From Treponema sp. (GTDB taxonomy: Bacteria > Spirochaetota > Spirochaetia > Treponematales > Treponemataceae), in contig JAEDCN010000030.1 of the NCBI GenBank assembly GCA_016294105.1, positions 1-31,202 on the forward strand: a stretch of DNA of 31,202 nucleotides. Reading direction: 5' to 3'. Positions 10,101 through 16,903 of this stretch are shown here, piece after piece. The translations under genes and the position numbers were made by a program. Every line of letters begins with the position of its first letter. Within the stretch, counting starts at the first letter, position 1. The notes beneath the pieces were generated by a model. It was not told where the DNA came from and made no database searches. It worked only from the letters and a program-made list of their open reading frames with translations.

Positions 10101-10711
10101 GCTTCACCAGTAGCTTCATCAAGGTTCAGTTCCTGCAACTGACCTTCTAAAAGGTTAATTGAAAGGGCGTTTTCATCCAAGTACTGTTGAATCAGCTGCT
10201 GGTTGGAGCTGAGCCACTGTTCCTTTGCTTCCTGACTATCAGCAACATCCACCTGACGAGTAGTCACCAGGGTGCCTGCTTCATCTGTCTGCTGAAATTG
10301 CCACTGAGCAGCACGTTGCTCCAATTCTGTAGCCAGCTGCTGGAACTTAGGATTTGACTGGGACTGAATATACTTATCCAAAATCCACTGAGCCAGCCGC
10401 ACTTCACGTTCTTCCGCTAGCTCCTGCTCCAGCAAGTCACGTTCAGCCTGCCACCGCTGAGGATCCTGCTCCAAAAGGTAGGTCTGGGATGACTCCCAGG
10501 CTGTAAGAGCCACCAGCATTCCCTGATCTGCCAGCTCCTGCCAACGCTGCTGGGAGCTTTCCATGTCGGCTCGATCAAGATACTGCTCCAAGTATCTGTT
10601 TCCCAGCTGCCTGCCAAGATACAGCTCTTGAGCCGGAACCATCATGGTTACTTGCACCAACAGGATACAAAGGGCCAGTATCCTGTGCCAACTGAAGATA
10701 GAATCTTTCAT
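1118..10711 (-). CDS. Giant (3197 aa) exported coiled-coil protein with C-terminal L,D-transpeptidase-like signature
   Basis: The signal peptide spans residues 1-27 (cut after VPA). Residues about 40-1650 are nearly all Glu/Gln/Leu-rich coiled coil. Residues about 1676-1718 are a strongly hydrophobic Ala-rich hairpin split by QPW. A second coiled coil follows (about 1725-2180). Residues about 2225-3197 look globular, with an HEAH motif at 2753-2756 and, near the end, TPGRY, then H3133 and SEGC with Cys3144, as in YkuD-type L,D-transpeptidases. Tryptophans 314/328/343/357/372 and 2018/2032/2047/2061/2076 have the same spacing, so that module occurs twice. The architecture recalls very long spirochaetal proteins such as Leptospira TIGR04388, from memory only. 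The start is set by AGGAGG 5 nt upstream and by an ATGA overlap with the second RND permease. Co-transcription with a full tripartite exporter suggests it is the partner or cargo of that machine. The gene is certain; the function is not. Confidence 0.95.
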   Translation of the reverse strand: MKDSIFSWHRILALCILLVQVTMMVPAQELYLGRQLGNRYLEQYLDRADMESSQQRWQELADQGMLVALTAWESSQTYLLEQDPQRWQAERDLLEQELAEEREVRLAQWILDKYIQSQSNPKFQQLATELEQRAAQWQFQQTDEAGTLVTTRQVDVADSQEAKEQWLSSNQQLIQQYLDENALSINLLEGQLQELNLDEATGEALAQQAATSYQAYLATEYDLILRSETMDLLGNLLYDRESLRAASAKESADNIALTLIQEAKASTEIAVKELFQDFQDDVAENQLEEGEILVAGDQWAQEFHRQLEEGLAVWDKVEVEFLSHRSQWEQDALETYEAGEEAWLEAFQKLQAARQDWENEIMEEFQQGMEEWSQSQLEQELEIQTAQEELVLSLQEEIQRKEEMAVLSANVYNQMRSLLASCYQGVENWYSNWAQKYNKVYSYWKTEDTAKYKSFFSQGTLEGLAETFATNSSGKSEIDLEYLSSSDTRKKLESQIKQWKTAYLAKIKNEVEKEILQLENSIQSSENALHKLQSYGSYDTYTTSTPLVEIRELQRKIVADQNRRNALQALLPELERLNVNLSGDEITSYLAKSSLINIDFDKNLWDSSEILLHQDTGWLVLAEAGFKNLETATNNFLEAVNPTSLEGSSSDLDAEIQRLENTLSYWQDELAVAQALKDYATTTTSSAETAQETLQELEAKQKAFQQAEENYKNAQLLVDEAHSVIQQTMVQLSNIQDELDEAALRVEEVKNQIITLDEVILGLDKEVLESQIIKVLDSLKKSFSPETNQEITALVESFFQQATMEGNYVYTNAIEELLSTAPLAGASPQEEELFRQEARTYLLNGESEAWQEDVQTQEEIQRRQLIRDTYGNFRLEIVNERHNQALDEIKTILANQNIWNCATWSEISALAANLHDVGSNLHGGAASALDQLIMVMVQNWCLQNPLETGALQSSPETIASGASSLMDAFTESVDSTEVVLSRSEIQQHITELQTMENSLFDVKETLTFLKSPLFSQFDEELQDKFLDYVVKQMLSQTNSLDQLPVVDGSAFFQQLSDEYVWKEDFFQLSEELQMALDQKLEEITDIQSLNEDLLFLQSVLKLKREDLEKNDFLLSLEELKNGYLHDSTLSDLENLLEKCSGIEDSSLLSERDWESLQQFFVKDGIHSLKIQELQSLGNTLISFLESCSEDPYEILSQDSVQQTEEISSQYLSQIYSLQDLSTIKSSLVEPVEIYQLLGNSAQDLQAEKTGLENQLAQKELQRQSVFNRYDSASIAVHQSLAAYQQRLETLDFVYQSFLQSRMELRIAEEKYQWATRVYLKSMGSDSEQEKYEYSSPLQRYNEMLLVTNRYQKALEILSEMKEQQLQNQEYLFQLESSKTALENVYLMEVILSQALTEVARQEEATRAAELKDDLNVAKLFSSYDSLLSSGDLDASELVAQGINSPTLELIRLSLDENNSYHFELGYETNYVKTGTTIRIGEEGNEVEEDVYEYVNSKKAFAEDLDRQLLESYLTDTTETIVRVDGSLQVTRSEMEVRQWLEEIHAKGDDYLNKLLLASIHLKAYSAIPKEGDESYLDILNDDIFQADQLPTRDIFHGMGIKAIYQDERCKLVADAYDFILSKEGGEEDLARYILYRETNLLDKKSWQQREKDLVEWLALDEIRKDVADKQNRRNRDAAIAFASAAALSVAAAFFQPWLFVAAGAAFIIGIVAADAAASLGAVKDGIYDLMKGNKENALKASESLNILLDNLQEGKETLQKQWEKLNFFYHGNEENVSVAGEESTKQALTVEAIMAAVQKMLNQNQFVSSHEYEGLLTTELLSSLLEQETNGLDRASEEGHSLKVTDVLLQAAQKFSNDYMESGENLSKVAVDIQEKSQIAMTGFYQVLGQSLEISEEDREKLMLLEAQATDESLSTVQRQLAMNEYQVLYQSLYAMDTFTQQQLSNLASCAYGSEGWNNLLYKENVYNSYKSLYNTKVDVASGTEEYTAWLQSVMVQQASAGWEDSALQVIGQSQHQWQLERDLLNRRQGLWEAEVMETLSAGAKSWQRVEEKLNKEYTLWRRSFQKELEERQGEWEQNYLDFLQKKEAWVQESHRQGLVQGLGQELVTDSEFLSPFNQHDVEEQLAYLSRSMESGISSKTTETVVESLLATSYLDQLICHSSTLASLGRNAGAGIKKNYRSTATLESHLVAQQQVAKTSQLMKEVAGRQAAEYGQELLNQMLSAYLSGIDSQNQSMVDWQQYLARDAGYTVDGSIRRTIVVDATLLNPIKETQYLPMYQQYTPNTPNLRKVEATSSEAALLQLGLAQKELELWGQSILGADGLLEQHLGTAPTTVENPDATGSKSAAFKDMGSGQMGAILVEYYWNNIQARRGMEELSKPGHDKRLFDDRGLSFTAPTLRQVTEIAMNIVGNVTGQVWLGYLDDALFASMDLAGGYKSADEIGKELAIKVTSAAIGAGTSWVGDSISNISNTAGKIASTVGLNLASSSLSTLSTQTLQSINFSKIRTGDFFSTEMFTTQMGSWNTWKGVVAGATSTGVSLVSNNLLNSLNMKQVSGFNSQQIQSMEAMNGFVGSLAETAVEYAIAGQTTVNLLNLADIGQMFGIEGLMKKDEAGNLTGEYHRSGLVELRLGGDEGVKLAVGTVGTDMGIGVVSSALDGLGNHIINGRIQGYVSKSGLNIGDSLRSQWGFGDDVATEQLSSILGGSTVLDVGGIEGVAQTVLNEQGQRVVSLSGYREGMSAEEQLALGLVLQHEAHRNGIISTASQQSAETLAATTAHTQMALSMASDSRYTQSIMSLVSGNQNLQNDLNAYIAAYQYGNSTIFSDYVAGNYDSSADYWLFKLDGSIEDTAEKAMYKEYVDENGIVRRKKIEGSEYTGSRIKALVEVIGIENVKSMLSSLPKSIQDIPDHVLQSAFGWNEKIIADFKSNPTFINIGDQLLQSDEVYNLILGEMLMYENGGTWNSQTGIWNTGELKISGLGSNDSLGVTVKDDGSYQFFTAGLIFTREADAFEIYKNGKTGDNDTTYEQRDNTRISAWKRDLFTDETWSVALGNAATSIDRNSETTVTIDGDVHTGNTLVSDYFKMRLIDSSNYHLSEYGVNQVGIFTDAVTLSGNVLNKAGYDGVTPGRYLYHPFGSGAGSEGCFGPMSDYGVSGYNNPNVFGTGAWHFQQQLDLFKEWGIYNGYEFNIQLTGKVRP

Positions 10712-13700
10712 CTATACCTCCTGTAAAAAAAATCTATAACTGCCGGAAACACCAGCAAAGAAGTGAGCAGTGACCCAGCCGTTCCCCACACCATAAAAAA
10801 GGACAGGGAAGCAGCAAAGGAACCGCTTTCACACAGCAACAAGGGAATTGCTCCAATGATGGTGGAAAGGGATGTGATAAAAATACTTGCAATTTTATCT
10901 TGAATCTGTATGAACATGTATTCCTTTGTAGACTGAATCAGGTAAATTCCGTTGTTGACTCCCAAGCCAGCCACTAAAACCATGCCCACAATATCTCCAC
11001 TTTCCCAAGTCTTTCCTAAAAGTGCCAGCACTAGCACCGGCAAGGCAAGAGAAGAAGGAATCAATGTGGACACAAGAAAGGCTTCCAAGGGCTTTTCTCG
11101 CAAAGCACAAAGCAAGAGGAATATTCCCACAACAGAAGCCATCAAGGCTAGGGCCAAAATCTGATAGTGATGGGAAAGCTCTCGAACTTGGCGAGAAAGA
11201 TGATAGCTATAGCCTTTTTCCAGTGGAAAATCTTGCAAAAAATCTTCCACCAGTTGCATTGCATCCTGAGTGCTTGCTGCAGCCACTTGCAGAGTAAAAT
11301 AGGCACAGGGGCGACCGTTCAATCGGTAGAGCTTTCCCCTTCCCGGCTGCAATTCCACCTGAGCTAGGGCAGAAAGCGGCAAGCCCCCTGCTCCACCGGC
11401 TGAGTCCACCTTACCAGAGGCCACAATGGGAATGGTCATGGATTCAAGCTGAGAAAGGTTCATTTTTTTACTGTTGGATTCACCTGTAAGGGAGTTCTTA
11501 CCGAGGGCTGCTTCAAGGTGTCTTGAGTTCGTTTCAGCTATTTTTCCCACCACACGAATATCCTCCTCACCAGAAGCTTGAATCCACTTGTCCACCACAG
11601 GGCCAAAAATCAACCACCGCAAAGATTTGGCCACCTGGTCAAGCTCCAAGCCGATTCGAGCCAGCTGCTGAAGCTGGGGGCGAACAAGCACCAGCGTTTC
11701 AGCTTCTTTAAAATTCAGTACCCCCTGCACAATGGAACTGTTGTGTCCCGAAGCCTCAATACAACGGCGAGCATAGTCCTTGCACTGCTGACTTTCATCT
11801 CCCACCACTGCCACTTGAATTTCGTGAACCTGTTTTCCTTCATGCTGCTGGTTATTCACGTGGAGAGAGCCTGAATGAAGCTGAGAGGAAAGGCTTTGGA
11901 TGGAATCAAGGAGCTGTTGGGTAGCCTTTTTCCCGGTGACTTTTGTTGAATCAATTCCCAGCTCCAACTGGCACACTCCCGTGGTGGAGCGGCTTGTTAC
12001 AAAGGTAATACTCTCAAATTTTTTTACCTCCTGAATGAAGGGAGCCACCTCTTGGTCAATGACAGAAGCAGCTGTATCTGTGGGATATTCCACAGAAGCT
12101 GTAATAAAAGAAGGATTTTCCTCCAAGGTAAGATTTTTTCCCGCCACCAAGGCTAAAAGCACTGGCAAAACACTGAGACAACAAAGGATTGCAAGACAAG
12201 GTTTTTGTCGATTTCGGGTAAAATCGCAAAGGGCGAGGCTTTTTTTCACAAAAATCTCTTCTACAGATTGACTTACAGACTGAGGAAGAAGTAGCTGCCG
12301 TGTTTCTGTGCCAATTTCCAAAAACACTGGAAGGAAAAATCCCCCTAAAACTAAGGAATTAACTATCATCAAGGCCATGGTTACTGCCACCTCACGAATT
12401 CCTGGTACCAAGGAATCAAGAAAATACAGGGGCAAAAACACCAAGATTGTAGTTAGGCTAGAAGCCACCATGCTTCGTTGCAGGGAACCTATTCCATGAA
12501 AAAAATCTCCATTATCCCCTACCAGGACGTCATGTTTCCACCGAGTTTGATTCCAGAATTCCGCCACTACAAAGGCCGTGTCTGCCACCAAGCCCAGGGC
12601 AATGGTAATGCCGCTGAGGGTATGGCGATTCAAGGAAAAACCCAAAAGATTCAGCTGGCCTCCTGTCCACAGCACCGTGGTGGGAAGGAACAAAAGCACC
12701 AGTCCGGTGATTCGAGCCTGGGGAAAAAAGGCTGGTACCAAAAGCAAAATCAAAAGGAGGCTTTGAGCCAGGGCCACAAGGATATTTTTCATGATTTGAG
12801 CTAGCTCCTCCCCCCGATCATAGAGCAGCTGGTAGTCAAGACCAGAAAAATCATCCTGATACACATCAGCTTGATGCACATCAGCTTGATTCAGTGCGCC
12901 ATCAATAATCTTTCTGCAGGCTCTGGAAATTGCCATCAGATTTCCGTCATAGCTGGCATGAACCACAAGGGAAAGACATTCTTTCCCGTTTACCCGAACG
13001 AGCTCCTCTGGCGGCCGTTGCTGACGAGAAATCTGGGCAAAATGCTCAAAGTGAGCCACACCCTTTCCCGTTTGCACAGGCAGCTGACGAATATGCTCCA
13101 GCTGTTGAATTTGCGTTTCAAACACCAAGGGAAGTCGTTTTCCTCCCAGCTGAAGCCAGGTGCCAGGGGCCACGCTATTTGCCTCTTGAATGATCTGCCC
13201 CAAGGCCATGGGATTGATGTTGCCTGCTGCCATCCTGTCAGGATTAAACTGAAGGAGAATCTCATCAACACCGCCGCCAGCTACCACCACTTGGGAAACC
13301 CCTTTCACCGATTCCAGCTGGGGCTTCAGCTGATTTTCCAAAAAGCTTCTCAGCCCCTGATTGTCGCTGCTACTTTGATTCACCGGAATTGCAATGCTTA
13401 AAACCCTATCCTTGCCTGCTCCAGAGGCGGCGGAAGAAAGGATTCTAGGCTTTTGCACTCCCTGGGGTAAGTCACGATACAGGGTATCCACCTTGTCTCG
13501 AAGCCACAAATACACATTTTTTTGCTTTTCTGTGGGATAAAAGTAAAAGGTTCCAGACACCTTTCCGTACTGACACTGAATCTCCATGTCCATTAACCCA
13601 GGTAAGCCCATAACCGCCTCCTCTAAGGGCAGGGCTATCAAGGATTCAAGGCTTTGTGCATCCATGCCAAAATAATCGAATTCCACGGAAAACAGGTGAT

Positions 13701-13818
13701 AGGAACTGCTGGAAGACTGACCAAGCTCCATATTTCTAGCAGCAAAGGCCATTATGAGGCATAAGGATAAGAACACAAAGAACACCAGCACTGGCCGCTG
13801 ATACCAATTTCTAGCCAT
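10708..13818 (-). CDS. RND-family efflux permease, second of the pair
   Basis: A 1036-residue inner-membrane permease of the AcrB/HAE1 type: TM1 (about 12-30), a periplasmic porter half, TM2-6 (from about 346), a second periplasmic half, and TM8-12 (from about 889). The TM4 signature reads GLVADTAFVV, with D413 at the AcrB D407 position and Thr where AcrB has its second Asp. The TM10 motif reads GLGVNNGIY, with Asn where AcrB has Lys940. I start it at ATG 13816-13818 (MARNWYQRP), which has GGAGG 5 nt upstream, rather than at an in-frame codon at 13854 that lies inside the previous gene. It overlaps that gene by 8 nt and the giant gene by 4 nt. Paired, non-identical permeases in one operon occur in MdtBC-type pumps, so a heteromeric trimer is plausible. 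Substrate is unknown; the family moves drugs, metals, lipids and other amphiphiles. Confidence 0.95.
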   Translation of the reverse strand: MARNWYQRPVLVFFVFLSLCLIMAFAARNMELGQSSSSSYHLFSVEFDYFGMDAQSLESLIALPLEEAVMGLPGLMDMEIQCQYGKVSGTFYFYPTEKQKNVYLWLRDKVDTLYRDLPQGVQKPRILSSAASGAGKDRVLSIAIPVNQSSSDNQGLRSFLENQLKPQLESVKGVSQVVVAGGGVDEILLQFNPDRMAAGNINPMALGQIIQEANSVAPGTWLQLGGKRLPLVFETQIQQLEHIRQLPVQTGKGVAHFEHFAQISRQQRPPEELVRVNGKECLSLVVHASYDGNLMAISRACRKIIDGALNQADVHQADVYQDDFSGLDYQLLYDRGEELAQIMKNILVALAQSLLLILLLVPAFFPQARITGLVLLFLPTTVLWTGGQLNLLGFSLNRHTLSGITIALGLVADTAFVVAEFWNQTRWKHDVLVGDNGDFFHGIGSLQRSMVASSLTTILVFLPLYFLDSLVPGIREVAVTMALMIVNSLVLGGFFLPVFLEIGTETRQLLLPQSVSQSVEEIFVKKSLALCDFTRNRQKPCLAILCCLSVLPVLLALVAGKNLTLEENPSFITASVEYPTDTAASVIDQEVAPFIQEVKKFESITFVTSRSTTGVCQLELGIDSTKVTGKKATQQLLDSIQSLSSQLHSGSLHVNNQQHEGKQVHEIQVAVVGDESQQCKDYARRCIEASGHNSSIVQGVLNFKEAETLVLVRPQLQQLARIGLELDQVAKSLRWLIFGPVVDKWIQASGEEDIRVVGKIAETNSRHLEAALGKNSLTGESNSKKMNLSQLESMTIPIVASGKVDSAGGAGGLPLSALAQVELQPGRGKLYRLNGRPCAYFTLQVAAASTQDAMQLVEDFLQDFPLEKGYSYHLSRQVRELSHHYQILALALMASVVGIFLLLCALREKPLEAFLVSTLIPSSLALPVLVLALLGKTWESGDIVGMVLVAGLGVNNGIYLIQSTKEYMFIQIQDKIASIFITSLSTIIGAIPLLLCESGSFAASLSFFMVWGTAGSLLTSLLVFPAVIDFFYRRYR

Positions 13819-16800
13819 GACACCTCCTACCAGCAATTTCCCCATAAGCAGCAAAGATCACGGGAATAATCACCAGCACACACACCATGGAAAGTCCAAG
13901 TCCCCCAACGATAGCCACCGCCAAGGAAGCTTGACTATTGGTACCTGTGGGATCCAGAGCAAAGGGCACTAAGGCAAAGATGGTGGTAAGATTTGTTACA
14001 AGGATGGTTTCTAGCTTGGACACTGCAGCCTTCACAATGGAGCCGACAGAAAAACCACCCTGCTGCAGGACGCTTTCGTAAAGGATGATGCTATTGTTCA
14101 CTGCAGTTCCAAATAGCACCACCAAGGCAATTACCGTGTTCATGGAAAACACATGACCACTCACCCAGGTCAAGGCTAAGGCACCACCAAAGGCAGGAGG
14201 CAGGGCAGCCAGCAACAACAGGGGAATCAAAAAGGATTCAAATTGTGCTCCCATAATAAAATACAGTAGCAACAAAGCCACCACCAGCAATACAGTACCG
14301 TTTCCCACCATTTCCTGACTTTCTTTTTGGTGAAGGTCAAGGAGTTTTAGATCCTGTTGAAAAGCCAGTTTTTGAACCTCACCATGAGACACTGCATCCA
14401 AAGTTTCATCATGATACACAATCACTGCTGGCTGCCTATTAGAGCGATACAAAATTTCTTGGGCTGGCTTTTCCGTAAATGAACCAAGCAGGCCCAAGGG
14501 CAACCGCAGCTTTTCCAGCTGAACATTCATGGCAGCCAGTTCACTGGAGCTAAGCTGATGGCCAGAGGAAAGCTTTACCCGCAAAGGAATACGCCGTCCC
14601 TCCTGATAAAAGGGAGCTGACTCCACCCCCGCCACCAGCTGGTTTGCAGCAAGGGCCACCTCCATACCGTTGGTGGAAAACCGTGATGCAGCCAGTCGAT
14701 CAGGCTGAAACACCAGCTGCTTTCCAAAGCCCTCCCCCTGATTTTCCCCAGAATTTTCTTGAACCAGCGGGGGAACAAGGTTAAAATCAGTAAATACACT
14801 AAGTTTTCTTTCTAAAATATCTCTATTTCCTCCAGAACTATGTAAGGTTACAAGATAAGATTTTTCCTTTAAGTTTAATACCTGAGACAAAATATCTTGG
14901 TTTTCTAAAAGAGCCACCTTTAGTCCACGGCCTGCCAAAAGTCCTTCCACTGCCTTTTCATCAAGCTTCATGGTTTTTGGTGGCCGAAAAAGCAGCTGCA
15001 CCACCTGCTGATTTTGCTGAGGCTGGGCAAGGCTTTCGTAATCAGAAGCTTCAAGTCCACCAAAAATTGCCACCTGTTGAATACCAGATTCTTCCAAAGT
15101 CTCATTCATTTGGAGTACCACCCCTTCCATGGATGATAAGGTGGTTCCTGCAGGAAAGGTCACCTGCACTTGAAGCAGCTCCTGGTGGATTTCTGGCAAA
15201 AGCTGGTAATCAAGGAACACCAGGGAAATTGCTGCCAGCATCAGAGAGCCTACCACAGGAAGAACCACCAGTCGCCGTCGTTTCATCACCTTTTCCAAAA
15301 GCCCCTGGTAAGTTTTCTCTAAACGAGCCACTCGTTCAGGAGTTTTACGAAAGGCCAAAGCCCCTTTCCCCTGGTGAAAATTGTTCTTTTCTGCATTAAA
15401 TTGATACAAAGCCGGAATGTAAGACAGGGAAAGAAGCCAAGAAGCAAGAATTGCAGCCATAACTGCCAAGGCTAAATCAAGGAAGAGCTCTCCCAAAAGG
15501 CCATCGAGAAAGAACAGGGGTAAAAAAACTGCACCAGTGGTAAGGGCAGAACCTGTATTTGACAGGGCAACCTCTGCAGTGCCAGCTACAATTAGTTCTT
15601 GCAATTCATCTTTGGAAAAAAATTGCCCGTGATGATCTGCCTTGCTGCGGGAAAAATTCACCAGCTTTTTGTTTAAATTTTCCAACACCACCGCCCCTGC
15701 ATCCACCACCATACCAATTCCCACTGCCATTCCACACAGGGACATGAGATTCATGGTTCTTCCTGCCAGAGACAGCACCAACATCACCTGAAGGGCACAG
15801 AGGGGAATGAGGCTGGACAAGAGGATGGATACCTTCCAGCACCGCAAAAAATACAAGATGACGGCGGCAGCCACCACCACACCCACCCCACAAGAAATGG
15901 CCAGTGAAACAAGAGAAGTTGTTACCTCCCGAGAGAGATCTTTTATAACTACAAAATCATAAAAATCTCCATAATGCTGACTAAGCTGGTGAATTTCATC
16001 CTGTACCTGCCGAGAAAGAGCCACAGGACTTGCATCTTGAGCCTTTGCAATGCTCAAACAAAGGGCAGCCTTCCCTTCATACAGGAAAAAGCTTTCCTTC
16101 TCCTGACTTCCCATTGCCACCTGAGCCACATCTGAAAGACGCACCAGCCCAAAATCTTCATATAAAAGGGGCATTGCTTCTATTTCTTGAAGATTTTTAT
16201 ACAAACCTTCAGTTTTTACTAAAAGCTCTCGATCCCCCTCACGGATAGTTCCCGCTGGATACTGAAAATTAGAGGCTGCAATCTTTTCACTGATAAATCC
16301 AAGGCTCACCCCCTTTGCTTCCATGGCGTCGTAATCCACCAGAACCTGCACCTCTTCCTTTTCGCCTCCAGTGATTTTCACTCCACCACAGGCTTCCAGT
16401 CGCTGAAACCGCCCCTTAATATCATTTTCCACCAAATAGCGACCATAACGAAGGTCTCCATCCTTTGGCACAATGGCCACCAGCATGGCAGCTCCCAAAC
16501 TTGACGGAAGGCTTACCTGGGGCTTTTCGCAGCGGGAGGGAAGCTGCCCATAGCACAGGTCCACCAACTCACGACATTCCACCAAGGCAAGATCCAGGTC
16601 AGTTCCCCAATGGAGCTCCAGCATAATCAAGGAAAGGCCACTACGGGTAACAGAATCCACGGATTTTAATCCCTTCAAAGGAGCAAGTCCTTCCTCCAAG
16701 GGCTGAGTTACCAGCCGTTCCATGTCAAAGGGATCTAGTCCCTCATATTTTGCAGACACGAGAATTTCCCGCTGACTTAATTCCGGCACAAAATCAGCCT

Positions 16801-16903
16801 CCAAGGTACAGCAGGAAAATACACCCCAAAGACACAAAGCCAAAAGTACAGACACCAGAGAAACAGGATGATGAACGGAAAAGGAAATCAAGGATTTAAT
16901 CAT
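13811..16903 (-). CDS. RND-family efflux permease, first of the pair
   Basis: A 1030-residue proton-driven transporter of the AcrB/HAE family, with the usual two repeats of one TM helix, a large periplasmic porter/docking loop and five TM helices (TM2 from about 335, TM8 from about 871). The TM4 signature is GMVVDAGAVVLENL with D401, and Ala takes the place of AcrB's second Asp. TM10 reads FGTAVNNSIILYE, with Asn at the AcrB Lys940 position, as in several Gram-positive and spirochaete RND proteins I recall. The start at ATG 16901-16903 (MIKSLISF) has AGGTGA 7 nt upstream and makes an ATGA overlap with the Ig-lipoprotein stop; an in-frame GTG at 16921 is less likely. It lies downstream of the adaptor and TolC-like genes, completing a tripartite envelope-spanning pump with the next permease. 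Confidence 0.95.
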   Translation of the reverse strand: MIKSLISFSVHHPVSLVSVLLALCLWGVFSCCTLEADFVPELSQREILVSAKYEGLDPFDMERLVTQPLEEGLAPLKGLKSVDSVTRSGLSLIMLELHWGTDLDLALVECRELVDLCYGQLPSRCEKPQVSLPSSLGAAMLVAIVPKDGDLRYGRYLVENDIKGRFQRLEACGGVKITGGEKEEVQVLVDYDAMEAKGVSLGFISEKIAASNFQYPAGTIREGDRELLVKTEGLYKNLQEIEAMPLLYEDFGLVRLSDVAQVAMGSQEKESFFLYEGKAALCLSIAKAQDASPVALSRQVQDEIHQLSQHYGDFYDFVVIKDLSREVTTSLVSLAISCGVGVVVAAAVILYFLRCWKVSILLSSLIPLCALQVMLVLSLAGRTMNLMSLCGMAVGIGMVVDAGAVVLENLNKKLVNFSRSKADHHGQFFSKDELQELIVAGTAEVALSNTGSALTTGAVFLPLFFLDGLLGELFLDLALAVMAAILASWLLSLSYIPALYQFNAEKNNFHQGKGALAFRKTPERVARLEKTYQGLLEKVMKRRRLVVLPVVGSLMLAAISLVFLDYQLLPEIHQELLQVQVTFPAGTTLSSMEGVVLQMNETLEESGIQQVAIFGGLEASDYESLAQPQQNQQVVQLLFRPPKTMKLDEKAVEGLLAGRGLKVALLENQDILSQVLNLKEKSYLVTLHSSGGNRDILERKLSVFTDFNLVPPLVQENSGENQGEGFGKQLVFQPDRLAASRFSTNGMEVALAANQLVAGVESAPFYQEGRRIPLRVKLSSGHQLSSSELAAMNVQLEKLRLPLGLLGSFTEKPAQEILYRSNRQPAVIVYHDETLDAVSHGEVQKLAFQQDLKLLDLHQKESQEMVGNGTVLLVVALLLLYFIMGAQFESFLIPLLLLAALPPAFGGALALTWVSGHVFSMNTVIALVVLFGTAVNNSIILYESVLQQGGFSVGSIVKAAVSKLETILVTNLTTIFALVPFALDPTGTNSQASLAVAIVGGLGLSMVCVLVIIPVIFAAYGEIAGRRCHG

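Noticed and set aside
12871..13401. Plus-strand frame of 176 codons inside the second RND gene
   Set aside because: It is antisense to a clearly coding RND permease, has no SD and shows no family pattern.
13819..13854. Longer N-terminus for the second RND permease
   Set aside because: The in-frame upstream codons lie inside the first RND gene and have no SD, while ATG 13818 has a strong one.
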